64,000 nucleotides of DNA from Xylophilus sp. GW821-FHT01B05 (GTDB lineage: Bacteria; Pseudomonadota; Gammaproteobacteria; Burkholderiales; Burkholderiaceae_C): NCBI GenBank assembly GCA_038961845.1, contig CP152408.1, forward strand, positions 4,030,001 to 4,094,000. The letters are read 5' to 3'. The notes beneath the pieces are model-generated. The model was not told the origin of the DNA. It did no database searches and saw only the letters and a program-made list of their open reading frames with translations. Position numbers and translations under genes: made by a program. Below, one piece after another: positions 44,388 to 53,979 of this stretch. Each line of letters begins with the position of its first letter. The stretch's first letter is position 1.

Positions 44388-45410
44388 TCACAGGTGCTTG
44401 CCGAAGAACTCGGCCATCTTGTCCACGGCAGGCGTCACGTACTGCGGCTTGTCGTACAGGTCGAAGTGCGAGGCGCCGGGGACGATCATCAGTTCCTTGG
44501 GTTGCTGGGCCTTGGCATACGCCGCTTCGCTGAACTTGCGCGTCTCGGCGCGCTCGCCCGCGATCAGCAGCACCGGCCTGGGCGAGATCAGTTCCATGTG
44601 TTCCAGCGGGTAGTACGCCATGTGCAAGCCGGGGCTGGTCACGACGAAGCGGTTGCGGGCATTCGGATGCGCGCCGCGCGGCGTCAGGTAGTACTCGGTC
44701 GCCTCGCGGGTGAAGTTGTCGGTGCTGGCATTCACCTGATCGCGCGACGGCAGCAGTTGCTGCACCAGCACGGGCGCGCCGGCGGCTTCCTTGTTCAATT
44801 GCTCGTCCACGCTCTGCAGCAGCTTCTGACGATCCTCGGCCGTGACAGGGAGTCCCTGGATGCCGGTGCGGGTCGCATCCCCGATATCGTAGGCAACCAC
44901 GCTGGCCACCGCCTTCACGCGCAGATCGGTCTGGGCCTCGTGCAGCGTGTAACCACCGCCGGCGCAGACGCCGACCGCACCGATGCGGTTCGCATCGACC
45001 TGCGGCAGGCTGGCCAGGTAGCCCACGGCGCTGCGGATGTCCTGCACACGGTCGGCCGGGTCTTCCAGGTCACGCTGCTCGCCGCCGCTTTCGCCGTAGT
45101 GCGAGGCATCGTAGGCCAGCGTGATAAAGCCCTTGCGGGCCAGTTGCTGCGCGTACAGGCCGGAGGTCTGCTCCTTCACGCCGCCCCAGGGGTGCGCCAC
45201 GACGATCGCCGGGTACGTCTTGCTGCTGTCGTAGTTGGCGGGCAGGTACAGGTTGCCAGCCATCTGGACACCGCTATTGTTGAATGTGACCTTCTGGGAG
45301 CCGACCACGTTGACGCCTTGTGCCACGGTGGTCGGTTCGGCGGCGTGCGCAAACGTGGGTATCGCGAACAGGATCGCGGCGGACATCAATGAGTTTTTCA
45401 AGATAGACAT
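44388..45410 (-). CDS. Alpha/beta hydrolase with cysteine nucleophile, exported
   Basis: The 340-residue protein has a Sec signal peptide (1-23, ending FAHAA) and a dienelactone-hydrolase-type alpha/beta fold. The nucleophile elbow is GVCAGGGY, so Cys149 replaces the usual Ser. The other likely triad members are the Asp in ERAETRKF or nearby and His in GASHFDLYD near residue 316. Cys nucleophiles are known in dienelactone hydrolases and YcjY-like proteins. Function is probably ester or lactone hydrolysis in the periplasm. Confidence 0.85.
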   Translation of the reverse strand: MSILKNSLMSAAILFAIPTFAHAAEPTTVAQGVNVVGSQKVTFNNSGVQMAGNLYLPANYDSSKTYPAIVVAHPWGGVKEQTSGLYAQQLARKGFITLAYDASHYGESGGEQRDLEDPADRVQDIRSAVGYLASLPQVDANRIGAVGVCAGGGYTLHEAQTDLRVKAVASVVAYDIGDATRTGIQGLPVTAEDRQKLLQSVDEQLNKEAAGAPVLVQQLLPSRDQVNASTDNFTREATEYYLTPRGAHPNARNRFVVTSPGLHMAYYPLEHMELISPRPVLLIAGERAETRKFSEAAYAKAQQPKELMIVPGASHFDLYDKPQYVTPAVDKMAEFFGKHL

Positions 45411-45420
45411 TTCGATTCCT

Positions 45421-45924
45421 TCACTGCTTGGCGTCGCGGGGAATGATCCGCACCGTCGCGGCGCGCGAGCGCTCGCTGATCATGGGTTGCAGGTACTGGC
45501 TGCCCGAATACTTCGCCCGGTAGGCATCGTCGATGCAGTCGTTGATCGGCCCTGCGACCGGCTCGAAGGAAACCTCCCTTGTCATGCCGGCTGCGACGAT
45601 TCGGCCCGCCTTCTCGCGTATCGCGGCCTGATGCCACCGGGAGTTGACCCCGTTGTAGGCGCGCACGTAGAGATCGCCATCGACGGCCACGCACCAGATC
45701 CACGTGGGCGTGCCATAGGTCACGCCATCCTCGCGGAACGGCGCGATGTGAAGATCGTCGGCTTTGACGATCTTGCTGAGTTCTTCACTTGACCAGTTCA
45801 TTCGTGATTCTCCTGAAGCCTGTGCGGTGGCAGCCTTGCTCGACGGGGGAGCAGCCAGCAGCGCGCTGCCGACCAGCACCGCGGCGGCGCCGAATCCCAC
45901 AAGACTCGTTCTGCTCGTCAGCAT
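45421..45924 (-). CDS. DUF2255-family protein with signal peptide
   Basis: The 167-residue protein starts at ATG 45924 after CCCGGAGTCACGAAC, with a signal or anchor sequence (1-26). The rest carries the DUF2255 pattern MNWSSEELSKIVKADDLHI, WVAVDGDLYVRAYNG-like strands and SRWHQAAI. The function of the family is unknown; a split-barrel fold like flavin-binding nitroreductases of the DUF385 type is possible. It sits between the alpha/beta hydrolase (10 bp) and the aldo/keto reductase. Confidence 0.8.
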   Translation of the reverse strand: MLTSRTSLVGFGAAAVLVGSALLAAPPSSKAATAQASGESRMNWSSEELSKIVKADDLHIAPFREDGVTYGTPTWIWCVAVDGDLYVRAYNGVNSRWHQAAIREKAGRIVAAGMTREVSFEPVAGPINDCIDDAYRAKYSGSQYLQPMISERSRAATVRIIPRDAKQ

Positions 45925-45977
45925 GTTCGTGACTCCGGGTTGGCGAAGGGTCGGAAATGCGCGGCTACCTTTCACCA

Positions 45978-47138
<1,161 letters not shown>

Positions 47139-47525
47139 GCGCTCTGCTCCTTCGATGCTCAAACAACAACGGGCGCCGTCCTGCAACACGGTGATCTAGC
47201 TGCGAATGGCGGCTCCCGCCTCAACCGATAGTGACTGCAGGCTGCATGCGCCACCTAAGTTGCGACCCATGCGATGGCTTACGAAGGCCTTGTGCAGCGA
47301 TTGCTGACGCTTCAATGCTGGCCTGCAAGCCTCATCCGTCGAGTCGAGGATGCAAAGCCGGTCCTGCGCTGCCGAAGATGAACTTTAGATCGCACGCGCC
47401 GCGCGGAGTAGACGGCAGAATTCGCATACCCCCATAAATTAACTTCATGAATAGACAAGTCGATTGGCAGAGCGCAACGGCGATATTCAGTAGTATCGAT
47501 GCAGTCCTATCAAGGGAATTCATCC
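47139..47525. other. 387-bp divergent control region between the AKR operon and the LysR pair
   Basis: No gene was found. The region contains the TTCATGAA palindrome discussed separately, an A/T-rich stretch at 47431-47460 that stands out from the GC-rich surroundings, and CTGCAGGCTGCATGC near 47233-47250. These fit promoters in both directions under LysR control. Confidence 0.55.
47433..47452 (-). promoter_or_regulatory. Operator candidate for the LysR pair, AKR operon side
   Basis: On the minus strand it reads ATTCATGAAGTTAATTTATG, close to ATTCATGAATTCCATTTAT at 49359 before the cupin operon. Both face their operon in the same orientation. The TTCATGAA core is palindromic and fits an LTTR box. 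Confidence 0.55.
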
Positions 47526-48419
47526 ATGTCGCGTGACAACTTCGGCGACCTGCTGGCCTTCATTGCCGTAGCGCGCGCTCGCAGCTTCACGCGCGCGGCA
47601 GCCCAGCTTCGGGTCACACAGCCCGCCTTGAGCTACACCATCCGGACGTTGGAGGAGAAGCTGGGCATTCGCCTTCTCACGCGCAGCACGAGGGGCGTGT
47701 CTCCTACCGAGGCGGGCCAGCGGCTGCTGGATCGCCTCGCGCCTGAGTTCGACGAGATCGAGGCCGAGATCCAGTCGCTCGGCGAGCTTCGAGACGAGCC
47801 TATGGGAACGATCCGCATCACTGCCATCGACTACGCCATCCGAAGCACGCTGTGGCCCAAGCTGGCGAAGTTCCTGCCGAAGTACCCCAAGATCAAGGTC
47901 GAGCTGGTCAACGAGTACGAGAGCGTCGATATCGTTGCGCGCGGCTACGACGCTGGCGTGAGGTTCGGCCAGGAACTGGCCCAGGACATGATTTCAGTGC
48001 GGATCGGCCCGGACGTCCGCAACATGGTGGTGGGATCGAAGTCCTATTTCGCGGGGCGCCGCCCTCCCAAGACACCGCGCGACCTCACCGATCACGTTTG
48101 TGTCAACCTGCGCACGTCCACGTATGGTGGCCTCTACGAATGGGAGTTCGCTAAGGGAAAGCGCACCGTGAATGCACGGGTGGATGGAGCGGTCACCTTC
48201 AATAACGCCTATGACGTTTTCGAGGCGGCCAAGGCTGGCTTCGGGCTGGCTTACCTGCCGGAAGACATGGTTCGTCCCTTGGTGTCAAAGGGGCAACTCG
48301 TCTCGGTACTGGAGGACTGGTGCCCGGTGTGGCCCGGGTTCCATCTCTACTACCCAAACCGGCGCCAGCCTTCGCGTGCGATGACCTTGCTGGTCGAAGC
48401 CTTGCGTTACCGGCAATAG
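47526..48419 (+). CDS. LysR-family transcriptional regulator (first of tandem pair)
   Basis: The 297-residue protein begins MSRDNFGDLLAFIAVARARS with a LysR helix-turn-helix (FTRAAAQLRVTQPALSYTIR) and effector domain. ATG 47526 is preceded by AAGGGA; an ATG 27 bases upstream lacks one. It is divergent from the aldo/keto reductase operon and paralogous to the next gene. Confidence 0.92.
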   Translation: MSRDNFGDLLAFIAVARARSFTRAAAQLRVTQPALSYTIRTLEEKLGIRLLTRSTRGVSPTEAGQRLLDRLAPEFDEIEAEIQSLGELRDEPMGTIRITAIDYAIRSTLWPKLAKFLPKYPKIKVELVNEYESVDIVARGYDAGVRFGQELAQDMISVRIGPDVRNMVVGSKSYFAGRRPPKTPRDLTDHVCVNLRTSTYGGLYEWEFAKGKRTVNARVDGAVTFNNAYDVFEAAKAGFGLAYLPEDMVRPLVSKGQLVSVLEDWCPVWPGFHLYYPNRRQPSRAMTLLVEALRYRQ

Positions 48420-48435
48420 CAGCGGAGTTCCTCGT

Positions 48436-49329
48436 ATGTCTGGTGAAAATTTTCGCGACATCCTGGCTTTTCTCGCTGTTGCGCGGGAGCGGAGCTTTAC
48501 CCGCGCGGCGGCTCAGTTGGGCGTGTCTCAGTCGGCGCTCAGCCACACCATTCGCGCATTGGAAGCGCGGCTGGGGCTGCGTTTGCTGACCCGCACGACC
48601 CGCAGCGTATCGCCGACGGAGGCAGGCGAACGGCTGATCCAACGAGTGGCCCCCCGGTTCAAGGCGATCACCGACGAGCTGGCTGCATTCGAGGAGCTTC
48701 GCGACAGGCCCGCGGGAACCGTGCGCATCACCGCGTCTGATTTCGCGGCGAACACGATCCTCTGGCCCAAGCTCTCCAAGCTCCAGCCGAAGTATCCCGA
48801 CGTCAAGATCGAGATCGCGATCGAACCGGGACTGACCGACATCGTGGCGGAGCGCTTCGACGCCGGTGTTCGTTTCGGCGACCAGATCGCCAAGGACATG
48901 ACGGCGGTTCGGATTTCGAAGGACATCCGCATGGTGATCGTTGGGGCACCGTCCTATCTGGAAGGACGACCTTTGCCCAAGACCCCATCGGACCTGACCG
49001 AGCATGAGTGCATCAACATGCGCTTCTCCATGCGTGGCGGGGTGTATGCCTGGGAACTCAGGAAGGGCCAACGAAACCTGCAGGTACGGGTCGAGGGTTC
49101 GTGGACATTCAATTGCATCTACCCGGTTATCGACGCCGCGCTGGCGGGATTCGGCCTGGCGTACATGCCAGAAGAATTGGCACGCCCACATATCAAGAGC
49201 GGCCGACTTCAAACCGTGCTCAAGGACTGGTGCCCTACCTTTCCTGGGCTCCACATCTTCTTCGCCAGCCGGCGCCAATCGTCGCCCGCACTGTCGCTGA
49301 TCGTCGAGGCATTGCGCTACCGCCGCTAG
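48436..49329 (+). CDS. LysR-family transcriptional regulator (second of tandem pair)
   Basis: The 297-residue protein begins MSGENFRDILAFLAVARERS and matches the preceding regulator throughout, so the pair arose by tandem duplication. The two genes are 16 bp apart and co-transcribed. Two paralogous LysR proteins between two operons with the same operator suggest hetero-oligomers or dual effectors. Confidence 0.92.
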   Translation: MSGENFRDILAFLAVARERSFTRAAAQLGVSQSALSHTIRALEARLGLRLLTRTTRSVSPTEAGERLIQRVAPRFKAITDELAAFEELRDRPAGTVRITASDFAANTILWPKLSKLQPKYPDVKIEIAIEPGLTDIVAERFDAGVRFGDQIAKDMTAVRISKDIRMVIVGAPSYLEGRPLPKTPSDLTEHECINMRFSMRGGVYAWELRKGQRNLQVRVEGSWTFNCIYPVIDAALAGFGLAYMPEELARPHIKSGRLQTVLKDWCPTFPGLHIFFASRRQSSPALSLIVEALRYRR

Positions 49330-49358
49330 GCTGCTCCGATTGCGGGCGGAGCGATTGG

Positions 49359-49379
49359 ATTCATGAATTCCATTTATAG
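49359..49379 (+). promoter_or_regulatory. Operator candidate for the LysR pair, cupin operon side
   Basis: ATTCATGAATTCCATTTAT on the plus strand matches the operator upstream of the aldo/keto reductase operon in sequence and direction. It includes the perfect palindrome ATTCATGAAT and lies about 270 bases from ATG 49630. Confidence 0.55.
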
Positions 49380-49438
49380 CCGCATGTAGTTTCTGGCGTC
49401 TAGTCGCGCGAAGTCGTTCCAACTAAATTCGATAGGAA

Positions 49439-49460
49439 CGCTCATTCGATTGAATGAGCG
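49439..49460. terminator. Hairpin downstream of the LysR pair
   Basis: Arms CGCTCATTC and GAATGAGCG pair perfectly around a GATT loop. There is no T-run, so it may be a rho-assisted stop for the LysR pair or an operator for the cupin operon rather than an intrinsic terminator. Confidence 0.45.
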
Positions 49461-49629
49461 CTCGCGACGTCCTTTCGTCAATCCCGCTCCTCCAGACGCC
49501 CCTGTCAGGTGTTCCTGGCACGCGACTCGCCCAAGGGGCTCAGCGGCGTGTCACCTGCGAGGATTGATGCGCCGGCCCATGCGGTCGGCCCAGCGAGAGG
49601 GGCCTGACTTTTTTTGAAAGGAGCCACCC

Positions 49630-50055
49630 ATGGAACTCAAACGCGCTGGATCTCAGCCTTCCGTCAAAGGGCCTGCCGAATGGTTCACTGGCACGGTGCG
49701 TATCGACCCTCTGAACAACCCGCCTGCGCCTGCCAGAGTGTCGTGTGCCGCTGTCACCTTCGAACCGGGGGCCCGCTCAGCCTGGCACACCCATCCGCTC
49801 GGCCAAACGCTTGTTGTGACGGCAGGCTGCGGCTGGACGCAATGCGAGGGAGAGCCCATCGTCGAGATCCGAGCAGGCGATGTCATCTGGTGCCCGCCTG
49901 GGCATAAGCACTGGCATGGCGCCACGCCAACCACCGCCATGACCCACATCGCGATCCAGGAAGCCCTCGATGGAAAGAACGTCGATTGGCTGGAGCACGT
50001 GACCGACGAGCAATACCTGGCAGGTCCGCCGCGCAGCGCTGGCGAGAACGGCTGA
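49630..50055 (+). CDS. Cupin-domain protein (cytoplasmic copy)
   Basis: The 141-residue single-cupin protein follows GAAAGGAGCCACCC. Cupin motif 1 reads [20 protein letters not shown] (His pair near 54-56) and motif 2 [10 protein letters not shown]. This is the pattern of small metal-binding cupins that include manganese hydroxynitrile lyases. It has no signal peptide, unlike the next gene. It is the first gene of the cupin-cupin-CMD-alcohol dehydrogenase operon. Confidence 0.9.
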   Translation: MELKRAGSQPSVKGPAEWFTGTVRIDPLNNPPAPARVSCAAVTFEPGARSAWHTHPLGQTLVVTAGCGWTQCEGEPIVEIRAGDVIWCPPGHKHWHGATPTTAMTHIAIQEALDGKNVDWLEHVTDEQYLAGPPRSAGENG

Positions 50056-50096
50056 ACAGCCGCCGATAGGCCTCTCTCTACAAGGAAAGTTCCTTT

Positions 50097-50612
50097 ATGC
50101 GAATCCCATTCTTCAACCTTCTCTTGACCGCCGCCGCGCTACAGGCCGCCACCGCTGCTGTTGCCGCCCCCCAGGCCGAGAGCGCCGCATCGGCGCCCGC
50201 CCAGCAGGAGATCGTGCTTGCAGGAAGCCAAGCCTCGATCGCCGGTCCCGCCGAGACGTTCACCGGCCGAGCCCGGATTGACCCGCTGTGGTCACCCAAC
50301 AAGGACATCAACGCCGCGGGCGCCATGGTCACTTTCGAGCCCGGCGCGCGCTCGGCCTGGCACACCCATCCCTACGGGCAGCGTCTGGTGGTGAGTTCGG
50401 GCGTCGGGCTCGTCCAGGAATGGGGCAAGCCTGTTCAGATCGTGCGCCCCGGCGATGCGATCTGGTGCCCGCCTGGCGTCAAACACTGGCACGGCGCTGC
50501 GCCGAAGACCGCCGTGACTTACCTGACGGTCACGGGCACCGTGGATGGCAAGAATGTGGACTGGATGGAGAAAGTCACGGATGACCAATACGAGGGCAAA
50601 CATGCGCGATAA
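50097..50612 (+). CDS. Cupin-domain protein (exported copy)
   Basis: The 171-residue protein has a Sec signal (1-24, ending AVAAP) followed by a cupin domain almost parallel to the preceding gene: WHTHPYGQ and CPPGVKHWHGA. The pair thus gives the same kind of enzyme in cytoplasm and periplasm. Its stop codon overlaps the start of the CMD gene. Confidence 0.9.
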   Translation: MRIPFFNLLLTAAALQAATAAVAAPQAESAASAPAQQEIVLAGSQASIAGPAETFTGRARIDPLWSPNKDINAAGAMVTFEPGARSAWHTHPYGQRLVVSSGVGLVQEWGKPVQIVRPGDAIWCPPGVKHWHGAAPKTAVTYLTVTGTVDGKNVDWMEKVTDDQYEGKHAR

Positions 50613-51375
50613 AAAGAGCCCCATGGCCAAGGTACTGGCCATCATCGCCCTGGGCATGACGACAGCGCTGTGCCAGGCCGCCCCGAATACGCAGGAGTCC
50701 AAAGATATGGTCAGTGCATCCACCGCATCTGCAACCCTGTCGGCCCGGCAGCAGGCCATCGTTCCCATCGGGGCCTTCGCTGCAGCGGGCGACATCGCCA
50801 AACTGAATATGGCCCTGAATCAAGGTCTGGACGCCGGTCTGACGATCAGTGACACGAAGGAGATCCTCGTGCAGCTTTACGCCTACGCGGGCTTCCCGCG
50901 CAGCCTCAATGCGCTGGGCGAACTGATGAAGGTACTGGAAGCGCGCAAGCAGCGCGGCATCCAGGACGCCCCCGGTCATCTGCCCAGCCGCGCCATTCCG
51001 AAGGGTGACGCGCTGCTCGCCGCGGGCACGGCCAACCAGACCAAGCTGGCGGGCGCGCCGGTCAAGGGACCGCTCTTCGACTTCGCTCCCGCCATCGATG
51101 ACTACCTCAAGACGCATCTGTTCGGTGACATCTTTGAGCGCGACAACCTCGACTGGCAAAGCCGCGAGCTGGCCACGGTGGGCATGCTGTCGGCGCTCCC
51201 GGGCGCCGAGTCGCAACTGCAATCCCATATGGGCATCAGCTTGAACACCGGCCTGACGGCCGATCAACTGCGCCAACTCACCCAGGTGCTGGCCGACCGC
51301 GTGGATGCCGAGCATGCCCGCCGTGCGCGCGAGGCGCTGGACCGTCAACTGGCCACCAAGTCGGGAGCAAAATAA
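50602..51375 (+). CDS. Carboxymuconolactone decarboxylase-family protein, exported, two CMD repeats
   Basis: The 257-residue protein has a signal peptide (about 1-27, ending LCQAAP). Two CMD-like helical units follow, with LSARQQAIVPIGAFAAAGDI (about 45) and WQSRELATVGMLSALPGAES (about 185) as parallel segments. ATG 50602 overlaps the cupin stop by 11 bases; ATG 50623 is an alternative. No CxxC redox motif is seen, so a decarboxylase-like or unknown role is more likely than AhpD-type peroxidase. Confidence 0.85.
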   Translation: MRDKKSPMAKVLAIIALGMTTALCQAAPNTQESKDMVSASTASATLSARQQAIVPIGAFAAAGDIAKLNMALNQGLDAGLTISDTKEILVQLYAYAGFPRSLNALGELMKVLEARKQRGIQDAPGHLPSRAIPKGDALLAAGTANQTKLAGAPVKGPLFDFAPAIDDYLKTHLFGDIFERDNLDWQSRELATVGMLSALPGAESQLQSHMGISLNTGLTADQLRQLTQVLADRVDAEHARRAREALDRQLATKSGAK

Positions 51376-51377
51376 CC

Positions 51378-52394
51378 ATGCAAGCCACCATGCTCTACGG
51401 TCCGCGGGACATCCGCTTCGAGGATCGACCCGACCCACAGATTCTCAAGCCCACGGACGCCATCGTGCGCATCGCCGCAGCCTGCGTGTGCGGCTCGGAT
51501 TTGTGGCCGTACCGTGGCATCCAGCCCATCACCGAGCCCATGCCGATGGGGCACGAATACTGTGGCGTGGTGGAAGACGTCGGCAGCGAGGTGCGCCACA
51601 TCAAGCCGGGCCAGTTCGTCATCGGCTCGTTCTTCGCCTCGGACAATGCCTGCCCGGTCTGCCAGCACGGCTACCAATCCTCCTGCCAACAGGCGGAGTT
51701 TGTCGGCGGCGCCCAGGCACCGCTGCTGCGTGTCCCTCTCGCCGACGGTACTTTGGTTGCCACGCCGGGCACTCCCTCGAAGGAGTTGATTCCAAGCCTG
51801 CTGGCCACGTCCGATGTATTGGGCACAGGCTGGTATGCGGCCGTGGCGGCGAACGTCAAGCCAGGCGTAACAGCCGTGGTCGTCGGTGATGGTGCGGTGG
51901 GGCTCCTCGGCGTGCTGTCGGCCAAGCAGATGGGCGCCGAACGGATCATCGCGATGAGCCGGCATGCCTCCCGTCAGAAGCTCGCTCTCGAATTCGGCGC
52001 GACCGACATCGTGATCGAGCGTGGAAAAGACGGCGTGGCACGCATCATGGAAATGACCAATGGCCTCGGAGCCGACTCCGTTCTGGAGTGCGTTGGCACC
52101 CAGGAATCCATGATGCAAGCGATTCATTCCGCTCGGCAAGGCGGATATGTTGGCTATGTCGGCGTTCCACATGGCGTCGAACTCAACGGCGAAGAATTGT
52201 TCTTCGAGCACGTTCATCTCCATGGTGGCCCGGCACCAGTTCGCCAGTTCCTTCCCGAGTTGATCGACTTGGTTTGGCAGGAGAGGATCAATCCCGGCAA
52301 AGTGTTTGATCTGACGCTACCGTTGGATCAAGTGGCGGAAGGTTATCGGGCGATGGACGAACGTCGCGCGATCAAGACCTTGTTGATTCCTTGA
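51378..52394 (+). CDS. Zinc-dependent alcohol dehydrogenase (MDR family)
   Basis: The 338-residue protein has catalytic zinc ligands Cys in ACVCGSDLWPY (about 38) and HE in MGHEYCG (about 60), and a nucleotide motif VVGDGAVGLLGVL. The structural zinc loop NACPVCQHGYQSSC keeps three cysteines, the first being replaced. It is two bases after the CMD stop and completes the operon. The substrate is unknown. Confidence 0.9.
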   Translation: MQATMLYGPRDIRFEDRPDPQILKPTDAIVRIAAACVCGSDLWPYRGIQPITEPMPMGHEYCGVVEDVGSEVRHIKPGQFVIGSFFASDNACPVCQHGYQSSCQQAEFVGGAQAPLLRVPLADGTLVATPGTPSKELIPSLLATSDVLGTGWYAAVAANVKPGVTAVVVGDGAVGLLGVLSAKQMGAERIIAMSRHASRQKLALEFGATDIVIERGKDGVARIMEMTNGLGADSVLECVGTQESMMQAIHSARQGGYVGYVGVPHGVELNGEELFFEHVHLHGGPAPVRQFLPELIDLVWQERINPGKVFDLTLPLDQVAEGYRAMDERRAIKTLLIP

Positions 52395-52664
52395 TGCTCC
52401 AACGAGCACGAAGCGGACACGTTTCAGGCGTTGCTGCTTCGTGAGATAGCTAGAAGAGACTCAACGAGGCGCTCTGCGCACACCGTGCCAGCCATTCAGG
52501 GGTCGCCCCGTTTGGCTTGCACCGGGCTTAGAGCGAGCGATGGCTGAGACTGGATATTGCACGCTGGTCGAGTCATGAGATTTGCTGGAGGGCCGGTGGT
52601 AGTTAGGGTGCAAGCCTGCGAAACAAGCGCATAAAAGGACGTTCTTACTCAAGGAGGCTCACCT

Positions 52665-53555
52665 GTGGAATTGCGACATCTTCGCTTTTTTGTCGTCCTG
52701 GCCGAGGAGTTGCATTTCACACGCGCTGCCGAGCGCTTGCATATTGAACAGCCGCCTCTGTCGCGAGCCATCAAAGAGCTTGAGGAAGAACTGGGTGTGC
52801 TGCTTTTCGCTCGGAACCGCCGAGGAACTGTGCTGACCGCAGCAGGCGCGACGTTCTTGCCGGACGTTCGTAGGCTGTTCACCATCCTTGAGCAGGCGCG
52901 AGAAAATGCCAAGGCCGTCGGCTCTGGCTTGCGAGGGAGTATCCGCATCGCAGTCTCTGACGGGGCGATCGATCCTCGGTTTTCGGCGTTGCTGGCCCGT
53001 TGTCGCGCGGAGGAGCCGGAGATTGAGATCCGCCTCTCCGAACTACCCTTGGCTGAGCAACTGCGTGGCCTGCGGGCTGGCGACTTTACGATAGGGTTCG
53101 CGCACACTGCCGATGTTGGTGATGGCATTGTTGCCGAACCCATCTGGCAAGATCCGCTGGTCATCGCGGTTCCTGCGCGGCACGAATTGCTCGCCCACAA
53201 GGAAGTCCCTCTTCATGAATTGGGCGGCCACCCACTCGTCTTATGTGATCCGCATGTGTGCGAGGGCTATTGCCGCGAACTTGCGCGCCTGCTTCGGCCA
53301 CTGGAACACGAGCCTAATATTGTTGAACATGTGTCGTCACTGGACATGATGCTTACTCTTGTCGGCGCAGGCTTCGGCCTCGGTTTCACAACGGAAACCA
53401 GAATCGCAGCGTGCCAACGACCGGATGTGGTCATCCGCCCATTGGCGGCGGATTCCGCAGTGATCACGACCTACCTGCTTCGGCCCGACAATGACGGCCT
53501 GCCGGCTCCGCTGGAGCGATTTATCATTCGCCTACGCACCCATTTCGGTGGCTAA
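52665..53555 (+). CDS. LysR-family transcriptional regulator (lower-GC block)
   Basis: The 296-residue protein starts at GTG 52665, eight bases after AAGGAGG, and begins MELRHLRFFVVLAEELHFTR (BenM/CatR-like opening). It has the usual helix-turn-helix and effector domain. Codon use and GC fall compared with the catabolic genes, as expected for later-acquired DNA. Its neighbours are a small XRE protein and a LysR-like effector domain without a helix-turn-helix. Confidence 0.9.
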   Translation: MELRHLRFFVVLAEELHFTRAAERLHIEQPPLSRAIKELEEELGVLLFARNRRGTVLTAAGATFLPDVRRLFTILEQARENAKAVGSGLRGSIRIAVSDGAIDPRFSALLARCRAEEPEIEIRLSELPLAEQLRGLRAGDFTIGFAHTADVGDGIVAEPIWQDPLVIAVPARHELLAHKEVPLHELGGHPLVLCDPHVCEGYCRELARLLRPLEHEPNIVEHVSSLDMMLTLVGAGFGLGFTTETRIAACQRPDVVIRPLAADSAVITTYLLRPDNDGLPAPLERFIIRLRTHFGG

Positions 53556-53579
53556 CAAAGCTGCCCGCCGGTAATCTGC

Positions 53580-53888
53580 TCAAGAATCTGGGCCGAGACC
53601 GATATTGCGCTCTGTTGCAGTCATCAATTCAGCAGAACTTATCCTGAGTGCAGCGGCTACTTTCAGTATCAGGGCCAGCGTGGGCATATGCTCTCCACGC
53701 TCGATTTTTCCCATGTGCGAGCGCTCAATACCGGCCAAAGAGGCAAGCTCTTCTTGAGCGATCCCTTGGTCCATACGAGCGGCACGCACCGCTTGACCGA
53801 AAGCCTGTGCCGGCTCGGCTTCATAGGTGGTTGTACCAGGGGGGCGGCCCCGTTGAACGCTACGCTTCTGCATTACCAGAAGCGTCAA
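53580..53888 (-). CDS. XRE-family helix-turn-helix protein
   Basis: The 102-residue protein has a single lambda-repressor-type HTH (about 30-88: AFGQAVRAARMDQGIAQEEL, then LAGIERSHMGKIERGEHMPT). ATG 53873 is another possible start. It is divergent from the headless LysR-like gene, with 91 bp between the two starts. That gap carries the palindrome TTAAC-CAC-GTTAA, a likely operator for it. Confidence 0.88.
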   Translation of the reverse strand: MTLLVMQKRSVQRGRPPGTTTYEAEPAQAFGQAVRAARMDQGIAQEELASLAGIERSHMGKIERGEHMPTLALILKVAAALRISSAELMTATERNIGLGPDS

Positions 53889-53902
53889 ACAATCAATGGA
53901 AC

Positions 53903-53915
53903 TTAACCACGTTAA
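53903..53915. promoter_or_regulatory. XRE operator candidate
   Basis: TTAAC-CAC-GTTAA is a perfect 5-bp inverted repeat, followed at once by another TTAAC. It lies between the divergent XRE and LysR-like genes in an A/T-rich stretch. Confidence 0.5.
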
Positions 53916-53979
53916 ACTTAACTCTTTTGGCTATCATGTTGGCTCGCCTTTTTAACCCGATTGCTTTTTGGGGGCTCTT

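Larger units (their letters stand above)
49330..49629. other. 300-bp control region upstream of the cupin operon
   Basis: No gene was found. The region contains the LysR operator candidate at 49359-49379 and a strong hairpin at 49439-49460. Confidence 0.55.

Noticed and set aside
52395..52664. Search for an attachment-site copy or tRNA fragment at the junction to lower-GC DNA
   Set aside because: No sequence matching the tRNA-Gly 3' end was found here.
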